In this document: piece by piece, positions 1 to 11,124 of the stretch
Layout: every line of letters starts with the position of its first letter
How positions within the stretch are numbered: the first letter of the stretch is position 1
Assembly (NCBI RefSeq): GCF_047675955.1
Contig: NC_132925.1
Coordinates: 23,770,688 to 23,834,687, forward strand
DNA: 64,000 nucleotides
Reading direction: 5' to 3'
DNA from: Chlorocebus sabaeus
Taxonomy: Eukaryota > Chordata > Mammalia > Primates > Cercopithecidae
The notes under the pieces: generated by a model
The model's database searches: none
What the model was told of the DNA's origin: nothing
The model's input: only the letters and a program-made list of their open reading frames with translations
Position numbers and translations under genes: made by a program

Positions 1-4
1 GCTT

Positions 5-203
5 TGTAGCTGTAAACTCACAAAATGAAAGAAGAAAACAAACTCCTTTGTGTCTGTTTTATAAAGGCAATAATCTCATTCATGAAGACTCCATCCTCAC
101 GACCTAATCACCTTCCAAAGGCTCCACTTCCTAATATCACCCTCTTGGGTGTTAGGGTTTCAACATACTAATTTTGGAGGAATACAAACATACAGACCAT
201 AGT
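5..203 (-). mobile_element. MLT1-type (MaLR) LTR fragment
   Basis: This is the reverse-complement 5' half of an MLT1-type LTR. It shows the family's typical order: an interrupted 'ttttataaaggca' block, then 'cctcacgacctaatcacctt', then 'aattttggagga' and 'cagaccatag', which is the complement of the LTR start. The left part is cut by the window edge or already lost. The family is a non-autonomous ERVL-related LTR retrotransposon; no coding sequence is present. The subfamily is uncertain. Confidence 0.68.
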
Positions 204-1107
204 GACTCTTACTTTTGGATGCTCTTTAGGTACACTTCAAAGTCTCCTCAAATATTTTACTTTTGTGTGAATATTCAGGGTTTCTCTGAAAATTCAAGAA
301 AGAAAAATGCAAAGAGTGATCATGGATTTGAGAATTATGGCAATATATTTCTTCTTTATATTCTTTGAAAGATAAAACTTATTGCTTGATAAATCTGTTC
401 ATTAATCAACAAATATATTGAATGCCTAGTCTCTTCTTGGTAATAAGCTACTATATGTTTTATACAAAAATGAATTGACCTAGTCCCTTATTGTGCTGAA
501 TTTCTGATATGGTGTGGATGATATATAGTGGTTCAATTCCAAAATAGTTCTTGAGCACTATTCATAACTAAATACTCTTCTATTTCCAATGGTGTTAATG
601 AAGATAATAAAATTTACAAGATAAATGCTTTCAGGGGAGTCTCCTTGGTAGATAATCTGGGCACATATGTCGATATATAGGAATTCCAATCAGTGGGCAA
701 TTCAGTGGTAAAGAGAATCTCAGTAATGGTCATTCAGTCACAAATTCAGTGGTAGAGATAATATTAGCTCCAGAACCTAAGCCAGAACAAATACTTTTAG
801 TTGTATTAATTAGTGAGGGCTGACAGGTTTGCTGACAGGTTTTCCACATCTCAGTTGCAGCTTAAATCCCCAAACTCATTAACAGAAAATCTTATAAATA
901 TAAAAGAATGTTAGCATTGGCAGAGAAATGTTTGTATATAATTGTATATTTACCTCTCTGGGATGCATTTCCATCAGGAAAGGAGATGCTATTCCTTATA
1001 AATCAATGGTTTTATGGTATCCTGCTTACAGAATCCCAGGTTTCGTAATAATAAACAATAAATAAGCTTTCATTCAGATTGATAAAATTCCTGGACTTCC
1101 ATCAGCT
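204..1107. other. AT-rich non-coding stretch
   Basis: No gene is visible. Around 395-500 the text resembles the start of a widespread ancient mammalian repeat (a 'caacaaatat-ttgaatgcct' block followed by 'atacaaaaatgaatt'), but it is too diverged to name. The rest is unrecognised unique sequence. Confidence 0.5.
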
Positions 1108-1290
1108 AAAGAGAAACAAAAAGAAAAGGAGGAACCACAAGAGAAGGAGGAGAAAGGAAAGGAGGAAGAGGGAAAGCAGAAAAAGGAGAAGAGGGAAAGG
1201 AGAGAGGAAAAAGAGGCAGTGAAGGAGAGAATAAAAAGAGTAGGAAAAGGAAAGGAGAGGAGAAGAATAAGACAGAAAAGGAGAAAAGAA
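1108..1290. repeat. GA-rich polypurine tract
   Basis: About 180 bases are almost entirely A and G on the plus strand, made of irregular GGAGAAA/GGAAA blocks with a few C or T interruptions. The 91-codon frame on the complementary strand is only a Ser/Phe/Leu-rich reading of this tract and is not a gene. It is low-complexity sequence and could form purine-motif triplex structure. Confidence 0.85.
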
Positions 1291-1639
1291 CTTTGATTCA
1301 CATATGTATTATCCGCAATACAAAGTTGTCCCAATTTTAAGATTCCCATATATATTTTCTAGTTTACCTTCATATCATCTTCCAGCTTCCCATTGGCTTA
1401 GGATATAATGCGAACTGCTTATTTTGGTCTATGTCCTCAATAATCTAGATTCTACAAACTTTCTAACTTCTTCATAAATCACTATGTTCATTGATTACTA
1501 AGTCCCAGCACCAAATTCATTCAGTTATTTGCTTCTGTGCTCTTTCTCTTCCTTGCCATTCTTGTATAAATTTTCACTTCTGACATTTTCCCCACTGATT
1601 ATCTTTGAATAGATAATATTTTCTCTGTCATTAGATCTA

Positions 1640-1835
1640 AGCATGTATGCCACATTCTCTGAGAGGTCCTCAGTGACATTATTATTTAAAGTAGCTCTTT
1701 ATCTGTGTATCTGCACTATATCTGTATTATTTATCTTACAGGTTGTTATTTTTTTCTTATTTTGCTTTTATTCAGATTCTGTTCATCACTAGAGCAAAAA
1801 TTAGGCAGAAATAATACAGATATTCATTATTGATT
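1640..1835 (+). mobile_element. LINE L2 3'-end relic
   Basis: The region follows the layout of an L2 3' end in plus orientation: a 'gagaggtcctcagtgac' block, a long T-rich stretch with 'tattatttatctta', then 'cactagagcaaaaattaggcag' in place of the usual 'cactagaatgtaagctcc'. It is heavily diverged. The call rests on order of motifs rather than on a clean match. Confidence 0.5.
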
Positions 1836-2848
1836 AACTAACGCTGTGGATATGTGTCTCCTATAATGCAAGTGCTCAAAACATAGCTTATACATGAGAT
1901 AAACAATAGATATATTAATGCTGTAAATGCTTCAATAAAAAAATAAATGTCTTCTGACTTTAAACTCCTTATGGATTACAATATTTCTGTTACTTTGATG
2001 ACTCTGAGATTTCCACAATTTCACTTATATGGAATTATTTACTTGCTGTCTGATTTTGGCTGCAATTTTATTCCAAGATTTGTTTTAATTTTATCAGTCA
2101 CAATTCTGAGTTTCATTTCTACCATAAAATTTCAGAGTTAGAGTTTGAAAACCTTTACTGTGACAACATATTTGCCTGATATAGTTAACTGCATAATAAC
2201 ACTTGCTTGCCTTTCTTTTCTAGATAGAAATATTTTTGATCACTCACATCTCAAGAAAAAAATATCAGATAGTGCAATATAGTAGACTTTTACTTCATAA
2301 CAGCAATTGACTTACGAGTCAGTAAAATGTCCTCATTTTCACAAAAGAGATACATGAGAAGAAAGTTTCCTGTTCCACTGGACTTTTGGGGCCTAAATGG
2401 TGCATGTGTCATTACTTTTTCTATCATGTTCCATCTATAACATCAGGACAATATAAGAAGAGTCAAAAGAATGTTCAACAGTCAAATTGAGAAACTGCAC
2501 GCTTATGTGCTACGCCATGTGACCCTTATCTTTTCCAATACTTATAGCCAAAAGCCTCTTAAGAGAAACAGATAAGAGAAAAGGACAGTAGAAAATATCA
2601 TTTCCTCATCTTAAACAATGTAAAATCCCTCATTACTTAAGCTTAAAGAAAGCACACTCATGTTTATTCAGAGCTCTTGTTCAAATTACAAATACTCTAA
2701 TATCCTCAGGGGCTGTTGCTGAGTTATAGATCTGTTTATCCTAATTATAAATGTCTTCAGATAAGAAAGTGTATTTGCCTGTTTTCATATTTTTTGGTCC
2801 ATTTACCATAGCTTAAATACCGCTTTCAATCTGTTGGCTTTAAAACAT
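1836..2848. other. AT-rich non-coding stretch
   Basis: I see no gene and no repeat family I can name between the L2 relic and the THE1 LTR. Frames are short and closed by many stops. Confidence 0.5.
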
Positions 2849-3209
2849 TGTATTAGTCCATTCTCATGCTGCTAATAAAGACATGCCCAAGACTGGGTAA
2901 TTTATAAAGGAAGACTTTTAATTGACTCACAGTTCCACATGGCTGGGGAGGCCTCACAGTCATGGCAGAAAGCAAAGGAGAAGCAAAGGCACAACTTACA
3001 TGGCCATAGGCAAGAAAGCTTGTGTAGCAGAACTTCCCTTTATAAAACTATCAGATCTCATGAGACTTATTCACTATCAGGAGAACAGCATGGGAAAGAT
3101 CCACCTCCATCATTGAATTACCTCCCACCAGGTCCCTCCCACAACATGTGGGAATTATGGGAGCTAATTCAAGATGAGATTTTGGTGGGGAAAAAGCCAA
3201 ACCACATCA
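2849..3209 (-). mobile_element. THE1 solo LTR (ERVL-MaLR)
   Basis: This is a complete THE1-type LTR read on the minus strand. The plus strand begins 'tgtattagtccattctcatg' and ends 'agccaaaccacatca', the complement of the family's TGATATGGTTTGGCT start, so the element has TG...CA ends. It is flanked by an exact 5-bp target duplication, aacat, at 2844-2848 and 3210-3214. No internal retroviral sequence is present, so it is a solo LTR left by recombination. At 361 bp it is close to the usual THE1 LTR length. The overlapping 104- and 64-codon frames are chance readings of the LTR. Confidence 0.93.
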
Positions 3210-3214
3210 AACAT

Positions 3215-4289
3215 ATATACAGCAATTTATTTTACTTCCATTGTTTCAAATAGTAATTCTTACATATTTTGTTTTCATGACTGTTATCAATGTTTCTCAT
3301 GCTTATTTCTAAATTTATGGCAATATTTTAAATGGCCCACTTTCCCAGAAATCTAACCTTGTGATAACAGTTTCATATTTAGCATATAATGTAAGATACA
3401 GAGTCTATCAGTCATTAAACAGGAATAGTTTTCATTTCAAACATTTCTTGAATCATTTTGATTAGTGTTCTAAATATCTCTAGGTGTTAAAGCTCCTATA
3501 AAGATACTGTATTCTCTTGAGTGTCCTTGTAAACCCCAGCTAGTGAGACTTCAACTTTAATACTCAAATAACTTAGATTTCTTCGGGTAAAATAGTCTTA
3601 ATGGTCATAGGAAATGTTCTTTGTTTATAAGGAGAGTCAAATGTATTTCCGTATAATCATCTGTATTTAAATTATGAAATTAATAAAAACATCCCCTTTG
3701 ACTCCTCTCTTTATTATTAAATATTCCTTCTGTCTATGTGTTGTAGAACAAATTGAATTGTCGATGAAGTATAATGTGCTAAAACACAAACGATTGAACT
3801 TGTTCATTTAATCTTTTGTCTAAATTTTAGCATATCAAACTTCATTGACAATTACTAATCTTTTTGTCACAAAAACTGATATATTACTTCTAAAGTTAAT
3901 CTAACTTTGATTAATATGCATGAATCTTAGAAGATATAGATAATTCAATTTACAGTAGCCACTTTGAGCAGAAAAGTTGAGTCTCCTTGCTAATAATCAC
4001 ATCTATTTAAAGATGTGCAAAGTTACGAATTTTTAGAATAACTATAAACAACCGTGCCAACTCCAGCTTTAAAACCAGGAATGTCTCCTGTGGTTCCAGA
4101 CTTATCCCCACTTAAAATATGAAGATTTACCACGAGAGAGGAAAATTACACTGGAGTTCTTTCACCATCTAAATAATCTTAAATTACCCTCAAAGGTTTA
4201 TTCTTTTAGCTGTTTCCAAGTTTGAGTGTAGTTTGCCCAGAGTCCTAATTATGCATAAACACAAAAATATTTTCTCTACAGTTCCAGAG
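3215..4289. other. AT-rich non-coding stretch
   Basis: No gene, RNA or nameable repeat is seen. It may include unrecognised older sequence belonging to the L1M that follows. Confidence 0.5.
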
Positions 4290-5255
4290 CATGTTAAAAT
4301 CTTCTACCTATAAGTGCAGAATTTTCCATTTCTTCCTTTATGTTGTCAATTTTTGCTTCATGTGAGCCTGTATTATTAGATGCATATACATTTTCTATTG
4401 TTAAGCCTTTCTCGTATATTTTTCTTTGTATTGCTATGATGTGTCCTCATTTATCTCTAGTAAAATACTTTGTTTGGAAGTCTTGTTTATCTAGACTTTA
4501 AAAGTTATTTCAGTATTATAATGCCACTTATATGAATGCTTTATCTTTTTCTGTTTCTTTAGATTTATCTGTATTTTTATGCTTAAATTGTGTCTTTTAG
4601 TAGGCAGCATATATCCAATTTGTGCTGTAGTATCTATGTTGAAATATATCCTGGGCATTTTAAATGTAATATTGCCTTTTAATTGGAGTATTTATACCAC
4701 TACTATTTAATAAAAGTATTGATATGGTTGAAATTAAGTCTACTAAGTTTATCATTCATTTGCTTTTCTCTTAATTTTGTCTTACAGTTCCATTTTCTCT
4801 GCCATCTGATTATTTGAATAATCTTAAATTATATATTGATTTACAGAATATGGTTGCCCTGTGGATTACAATATATATAACAAACTTCATAGTCTGTTTA
4901 CTATGCAGATTGTACCATTTTGTTTAAGATATAGAAGGTATGCAACTATAAATATAATTTCCTTTATCCTGTGCTCTTTATATCACCATTATCATGTATG
5001 TATACATTATAAACCTCACCTCAAGATTTTATATATGTATGTATATATGTATGTGTGGGGAGTGTATATATGTATATGTTTGAGCAGGGCATTATTAGTC
5101 TCTCTGGTATTATTTCTTTGTAGTCTGAAAAACTTCCTTTAGCAGTACTTTTAGAGAAACTCTGCTGCTCATGAATTCTTTTATTTTATTATTATTTGAG
5201 GATGTCTTTATTTTTTCTTCATTTCTGAAATGTATTTTCTTAGGGTAGAATTCTG
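4290..5255 (-). mobile_element. Ancient L1M, ORF2 5' region and upstream
   Basis: The plus strand matches the reverse complement of an old mammalian LINE-1. It contains 'gtaggcagcatatatccaat' and 'ccttttaattggagtattta' (endonuclease part of ORF2), then 'attgatatggttgaaattaa' and sequence typical of the L1M inter-ORF/5' region, ending with the 'gaaaaacttcctttagcagt' and 'ctgctgctcatgaattcttt' blocks. Every frame is broken. A short TATG/TATA microsatellite lies at about 5030-5075. The element continues beyond an inserted LTR piece. Confidence 0.72.
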
Positions 5256-5398
5256 TAAGGACACTAATCTCCTTCTCAGAAGCTCTGCCTCCATGACCTA
5301 ATCATGTTAAAAAGGACCTACCTTTCAATACAGCCACCTTGGGGATTAGAATTTTAGCATATGAATTTTGGGGGGATGCAAACATTCAGCTTATAGTA
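5256..5398 (-). mobile_element. MLT1-type LTR fragment inside L1M
   Basis: Reverse-oriented piece of an MLT1-type LTR: 'acactaatctccttctcaga', 'cctccatgacctaatca', 'ttggggattagaatttt' and 'atgaattttgggggga' occur in family order. L1M-type sequence lies on both sides, so the LTR appears to have inserted into the L1M and then been reduced to about 140 bp. Confidence 0.68.
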
Positions 5399-6226
5399 CT
5401 CTTCTTCAGATTGAATACATTATATTCATTAATAGAATGATTAATACATCATTTTTGATTGATCAATTCCAGTGATTCCTTCCTTTTGTCACCTCCTTCT
5501 TATAACTAAGCCTAGTTATTTTTTAAAAATTTCAGACATTTATATTTTATTTTGACAGTTCAATTGTCTTATTTTTTATAATTATGATTTCTATGTTGAG
5601 AGCTTCTATTAATTTAATTAAGCATATTTACAATGACTGCTTTAAAGTTTTTCTCTAATAATTATACAATCTCAACTTTCTCAGGTTCTGAATCTGATTA
5701 TATTTTTTCCTTAAGCATTGCTAAGATACCTCTAGTCCTTTGTTTAGTAATTTTGGATCATATCATGGATATTTTGGAGGTTATATTGGGCAGAATTTTT
5801 CCTATACTAATCCTCAGAACAATGTTGATTCTTGGTTTTGTTTTGTTTATTAGGCATTCAACTAAATTAATTTCAGAGATCAAGTTCTGACTACTATTCC
5901 GAGTGTATTTTTAAAAGACTCTGCTTTATTTCTTTAAATTTGTCCTATCCATTGGACCACTTGGAATAATCTGAGACCTAGGTCATCGCTAAATACCTGC
6001 TGCATATGTTCCTGAAGCTCTATTCATTTTTTCCAAGATGGTTACATTGCTTTTCTTCTGTTCTGTGTCTGAGCAACTCAGGAATGAGCTCAAGCCTTGT
6101 GCTGATTGATGCACACAGTCAGGGCATTTACCTTCTCCAACTATTTTTTTTTCCCCAGGATTCCTTCCACAGTCTAGCCTAAAAGGACCCCATTTACTGT
6201 TTTCTTTCTTCAGAAAGATGAGGTTT
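5399..6226 (-). mobile_element. Ancient L1M 5' region (continued)
   Basis: Continues the minus-strand L1M. Blocks such as 'caatctcaactttctcaggt', 'ggatcatatcatggatattt' and 'ttaggcattcaactaaatt' resemble the 5' region of old mammalian L1s. The 85-codon frame at 5633-5890 has no supporting signal and is probably a chance frame. The call is by similarity in layout and is less certain than the ORF2 part. Confidence 0.55.
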
Positions 6227-6231
6227 CTGAG

Positions 6232-6724
6232 TGCTATGGATTGAATCTTGCCCCCTCCACTAAAAAGTATGTTGAAAATCCTAACCTATTAGTACAGATA
6301 AATTGAACTTATTTGTAAACAGTTTTTGCAGATATAACAAAGATCTAAGTTAAGAGAACATACTGGAGTAGGGTGGGCCCTTAATCCAATATGACTATTC
6401 TTATAAGAGAAGAAGAAACGACAGAGATAGACAAACTCAGAGATGAGAATGCCATGTGAAGACAGAGACATATAAGGAGAAGACATCCATATGATGATGA
6501 AGGCAGATATTGGAGTCATGTATTTACAAGCTAAGGATTGCTGGCAAGCACCAGAATCTAGAAGAGGCAAGGAAGAATTCTCTCTTCAGGTTCCATAGGA
6601 AGCATAAACTTGCAAACACCTTAATTTTAGACTTCTATCCTCCAGAACTGTGAGACTAATTTTTATTATTTGAAGTCACCCAGTTTGTGGCACTTTGTTA
6701 TAGTAGTCCTAGGGAACTGACACA
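6232..6724 (+). mobile_element. Complete MLT1-type LTR with target duplication
   Basis: A 493-bp LTR in plus orientation starts 'tgctatggattgaatcttg' and ends 'agggaactgacaca', so the ends are TG...CA. Internal landmarks are 'cctccagaactgtgagacta' and 'cacccagtttgtggcacttt', both typical of the MLT1 3' end. The 5-bp sequence ctgag occurs at 6227-6231 and again at 6725-6729, an exact target duplication. The host is the L1M described on either side. The 93-codon minus-strand frame here is not a gene. Confidence 0.85.
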
Positions 6725-6802
6725 CTGAGTTTTAGTCTTTTGCCGTATTGTTCTGCCAGGCAGCTTTTTTATGACCCACCCTCAGATCAGATCTAAGACT
6801 CG

Positions 6803-6834
<32 letters not shown>
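6803..6834. repeat. Uninterrupted (A)32 run
   Basis: Thirty-two consecutive A residues. The preceding 70 bases probably still belong to the L1M; I see no retrotransposon body directly upstream for which this would be the tail, so it may be an expanded A-rich spot. Length is likely to vary between individuals. Confidence 0.95.
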
Positions 6835-6836
<2 letters not shown>

Positions 6837-9800
6837 CAAAGTGGTGAAATCACCTTTGCATGAATCAAATTTCTGAGCTTGGAAATTAGTCTATAATCTG
6901 CCTGTTTCTGTTGATTTTTGGAGTCCTTTCATAGTTCATTAGTATGCAATGGGCTTATATCAACATATGGAATAAGAACTCATTTTTAATTTTTAATTTC
7001 AGGAATTAAATATATTTTTCTATCCTGTTTATTTTCAAATTTATGACCATATAATAGTTCTTTTGTCATAGACTTTAATGCAAACTTTCGATGCTATTAC
7101 CTCCCTTATATTTCTTCACCTCATTTTTTAAAATATGGAAAAGGAAAAAGAACAGGTATCTATAAAATGTCATTAAAAATAAATCACTCTCCTAGTTAGG
7201 TGTTAATCTTAATTAGCCTTTTGACATCCAAACAATAAGCAACGTATGTTGTGCCTCTGTTAGCCAATATCAAGGATCTCATAACACATTTTTATCAGGT
7301 ACTTTTTCTATTTCAACATGCTATATATTTTTGGGTTCATTTTGCTCTACAAATAATTCTATTGAACACACAAAAAGGAAATAATGCTAATTGGTACAAC
7401 TTGCATTTAGCCCAGCATTTCTAAATTTTTGGTACAACATATTTTAATATTCAGTGAAAATTTAATAAGGTTTTTTTTTCTGTAGTCAAGTAAATTTGGA
7501 ATATGTGGTGTTATAGAATCATATACATTATAATTTTCTAAATTTTGGACATTCTCTGAGCCTTTACTATGTTAATATGAATAATATATATGCAAGAAAA
7601 TTACATACTAGGCTGACTTTTACAAACTGTTTTTTACAAAGGACATTTTGTATGAGATTATCTGTTAACATTTTGAGTAAAATTAGTGTCCCTTAAAATT
7701 TATTTCAGAAATACACTTATAGCTAATCCAGGTTAACTGCTAGGGATACCTGTTTTATTTATTTACTTTTTTAGTGCTCCTTTAAAGTTTGTTTTCCTTA
7801 GTGTTCATAAACATTTGAGAATAAATATTTGGAGCCTGCCAATATAGCTTTGAACTTAAGGTCACGAATTATGTAATTTGCAAACTACTTTCTTTTTTTT
7901 TTTTCCCTTTTTTTTCAAACTGTGAAGAATTTGGCAAGAGTTCTTTATATGGCACCTTTGCTGTTCATAATTGCAAAGTTATGAAAAATGTTTCCTCTAG
8001 TTCAGTTTTGAGTCCCTCATGCCCTGCCAGTTTCTTAATGTCATTTATATGGACTGGAAGATTTTATTTCTTTTGAAACAACTCTGAAGTCTCATGACCT
8101 CTCCAAATATATTTGGCTTTATTTCCTTCTCATTTAGGTTTGAGTTACACTGTCTACATGAGAGAAACTTTTTTTGTTATGCCACTTTTTATAACTGATG
8201 CACTTTTTCTTTCTTTTTTTTTTTAGAATCTTATTGCTCAAGCTATTGTCCTTATCCTTATACTTCTTATAGATGTCATTTTCAAGGGTTTATATCATTT
8301 ATTTGAATTAACCTTTTTATACATAATTTTTTTATCAGAGATAATCAATTTCCTCCATGCACAGGCATAATGATTCCATTAGGTTCCAACGCACTGAGAT
8401 AATTTGTTTTTGCTTTGTCAGAACTGTGCTTTCAGAGGTTATCATGGCTTTTGAATGCCTCTTTTAAAAATCTCTAATCAAGAAAATACATTTATATTTA
8501 TTTACTATTTAGAACTTAAATATTGTATAAGCTACATTCCTAAAAACTAAGGTATCGTTCTAAATGTCTGGTGCATTTATAGCCTAAATCAAAATATTTT
8601 GAGCAATTATTAAACATTCAGATGTCTCAACTGACCTTATGCCTACTAAATCAAATTCTACAGGGGAGAGAATCTAATGTGCAAATTGTTAACAAACACT
8701 TAGGAGCTAACTATTTGGAAACATTGGTCAAAATTACTTAACATTTGTTTTCTCTTATGACCTATAATATTAAATTGTGTGGCTTTCACGGATTTGACTT
8801 ATTTCTTTTGAAAAATTATGCAAATATTCCAGTCTTAGTCCTATTTAATGGTGTCTGTGATATTACTCTAAAATAATGTTCACCTTCCTTTATTAAAGGG
8901 TTACTTTCCTGTGCTAATTAACCGTGTATTTTGAGCTTATATAATCCCCTTCATTGCAGGGATCCCAAAAGCTTTTATAAAAAACCCTTATAAACCTTAT
9001 ATTGTACGAAAAGTTTAATTGTTTATGTATAGATTGTCTTCCATGCCATCCTAATCGATTAGGTTCAAAATTCTTTCAGAATAGAAGTAGGTCTTCAGAA
9101 ACTCATTTTAGAATGCCTGCAGCAACTGGCAGAATATTTTGTACTTTGAAGGGGCTCAATATGTTTGATGAATTGAGTTGAATTGGGCTTCTTACTTGAT
9201 AATTTCTTCTCATTATTAACAGGAGCTTGTTTCACTAGTGTTTTAATGTCTCATTTGCATTCATTCGTCTTATTGACTCTTTATTGACTTTTCTGCTATT
9301 TTGTATTTGGAAATTTTTTTCCTGACTCTTAAGATGCATGGCAACCTTTGCCAAGAACTACTCTATCATTTTCTTATCACCAACCATCTGCCAGTATGGC
9401 ATGTTATGCAGTTTATTATTTTATTACCTGTTACTCAGAATAGTGTGTTGAAAAATATTATCAGTAGTGGTACTGGAACAAAAACTTTTCTGTGTTAATA
9501 TCGATGGGAAAAACACTGTACTGAATAAAGTTAAACTGAATCTTTTACTAGAGAAATCCCTAGGTCCTTAATATAGTAATCAATAAATAATCATAATGTT
9601 TAGCCTTTAAAATTTATTTAACCACAATAAATGAAATAAAGTAAAATTAAAAAGCAATCTTTTCCCACTACATATGTCCCCTAGAATTGTACTGCTTGAA
9701 TTATGTATCATTTAGTATTAGTAAATTAATACATTTTTTGTGGAGAATATATTAGAAAAACAAATAAATTTTTTTTAAAAATAGTTTCCTTAAAATATCT

Positions 9801-11095
9801 GCTGGGAAATCACAGGTTATTGATGTAAAATGAAATTTAAAAAACAGCAAAGAATAGACTTAAAAATTTAGTAGAGAATCTAGGGATACTACCTAAATAT
9901 CATAACTTCTGCAAAATTTATATAGCAGATATCTATGCTTTTTTATGGATAATTATTTCATGTCTTCTACCTCCAAATTTTTCAGTGACAATGACAATTT
10001 AACATAAATCCATTCCTTGCCAATTCTCCGCATGATCAACAAGTTTTACTTGTCAATCACAGGTGATTTCATATCATAAGATAAACAATGATAACTAATT
10101 GTATTCACCAGGACCAAAACTAGCATTGATTGTTCTGTTTTTCTCATCTTCAAGACTAGATATTATAGGGATATCAATTGAAATTTTTATATGCCAAATT
10201 GTCTTACACAATACTAAATAAGCATTGTATGCTCAATGAATGCTTGCTTGATTCTTATTCAAACACAGGGTCAACAATGCACACATCTGCCCTAGATTTA
10301 ATTTTCATATTTCTAAAGTTTACAACCTTCCTAGTTAACCATATAAATAATATTCTAATTACATTTATGAAAAAACATTATTAGAAATTGAGGAAGCATT
10401 TAACTTTAGTCGATAGTCATTATACCACCACTTATGTTAAATTATTCTTGGAACAATATTCTGTGGTCTTCCCAAGACTTAAAAATTTTCTAATGCTATA
10501 TAACATTGGTGCAGTTCTCAGCAAATTTTATATCCAAAGAAATGCTGTTCTGAGCTCTCTTTGTTATTCTATTAAGACTTTGAATAAAGGGTAGATTTTT
10601 TTTGTTATAATGGTTGCCCTATATTTTATTTATAGATAAAAAGGATGTATTGTAACCTGTCAACTAAGTTTTAGAAAGTACAATTCATAACACTATTTTC
10701 AATTTTGATTTTCTATAAACTTTCTTTTATATAATCCTATAGCTATGTTATAGAAACCAAATAACATTAACTCAATTTAATATACTTTAGAATCTGGCAA
10801 AACCTGAAATCTACTTTTACTCAATTCTCCTGCAGAGTATTTTATTATGAAGATGAAAAATATGTAAAAATTGAAATGAAACCCATCTCTTTAGTAGATG
10901 AAATTAACTTGGTCTTTGAAACTAATGCAACTTTTTTCTTCTAAATCCATACTTAAAATATGATAGCAATTTTTACACTTAATTCTATTATTTATGAATT
11001 TTTATTCTCTTCCTTAGATATTTATAGTTTTCATGTTGGTCTGGAAAATTGAATGTGATGTTTTGTTCAGTGAATTGGTTAGAATATTTCTCTCA
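6835..11095. other. AT-rich non-coding stretch, mostly unique
   Basis: More than 4 kb without a gene or clear repeat. Only short T-rich runs (about 7880-7915 and 8210-8224) and a possible L2 piece stand out. The 60-70-codon frames here are at the length expected by chance in AT-rich DNA. Confidence 0.55.
9040..9185 (+). mobile_element. Possible L2 3'-end relic
   Basis: 'ggcagaatattttgtacttt' followed by 'ggggctcaatatgtttgatgaattgag' resembles the L2 ending of the form '...tagtaggtgctcaataaatgttTGaTGaATgA'. It is strongly diverged, so this is a tentative call. Confidence 0.33.
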
Positions 11096-11124
11096 ATAGA
11101 TAGAGATAGATAGATAGATAGATA
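11096..11124. repeat. (GATA)n microsatellite
   Basis: About seven GATA units with one GAGATA interruption, ending in 'gatatcaatt'. Simple repeat, likely polymorphic. Confidence 0.9.

Noticed and set aside
11096..11124. GATA repeats as a cluster of GATA-factor sites or a CRISPR-like array
   Set aside because: A plain tetranucleotide microsatellite without spacers; no promoter is nearby.
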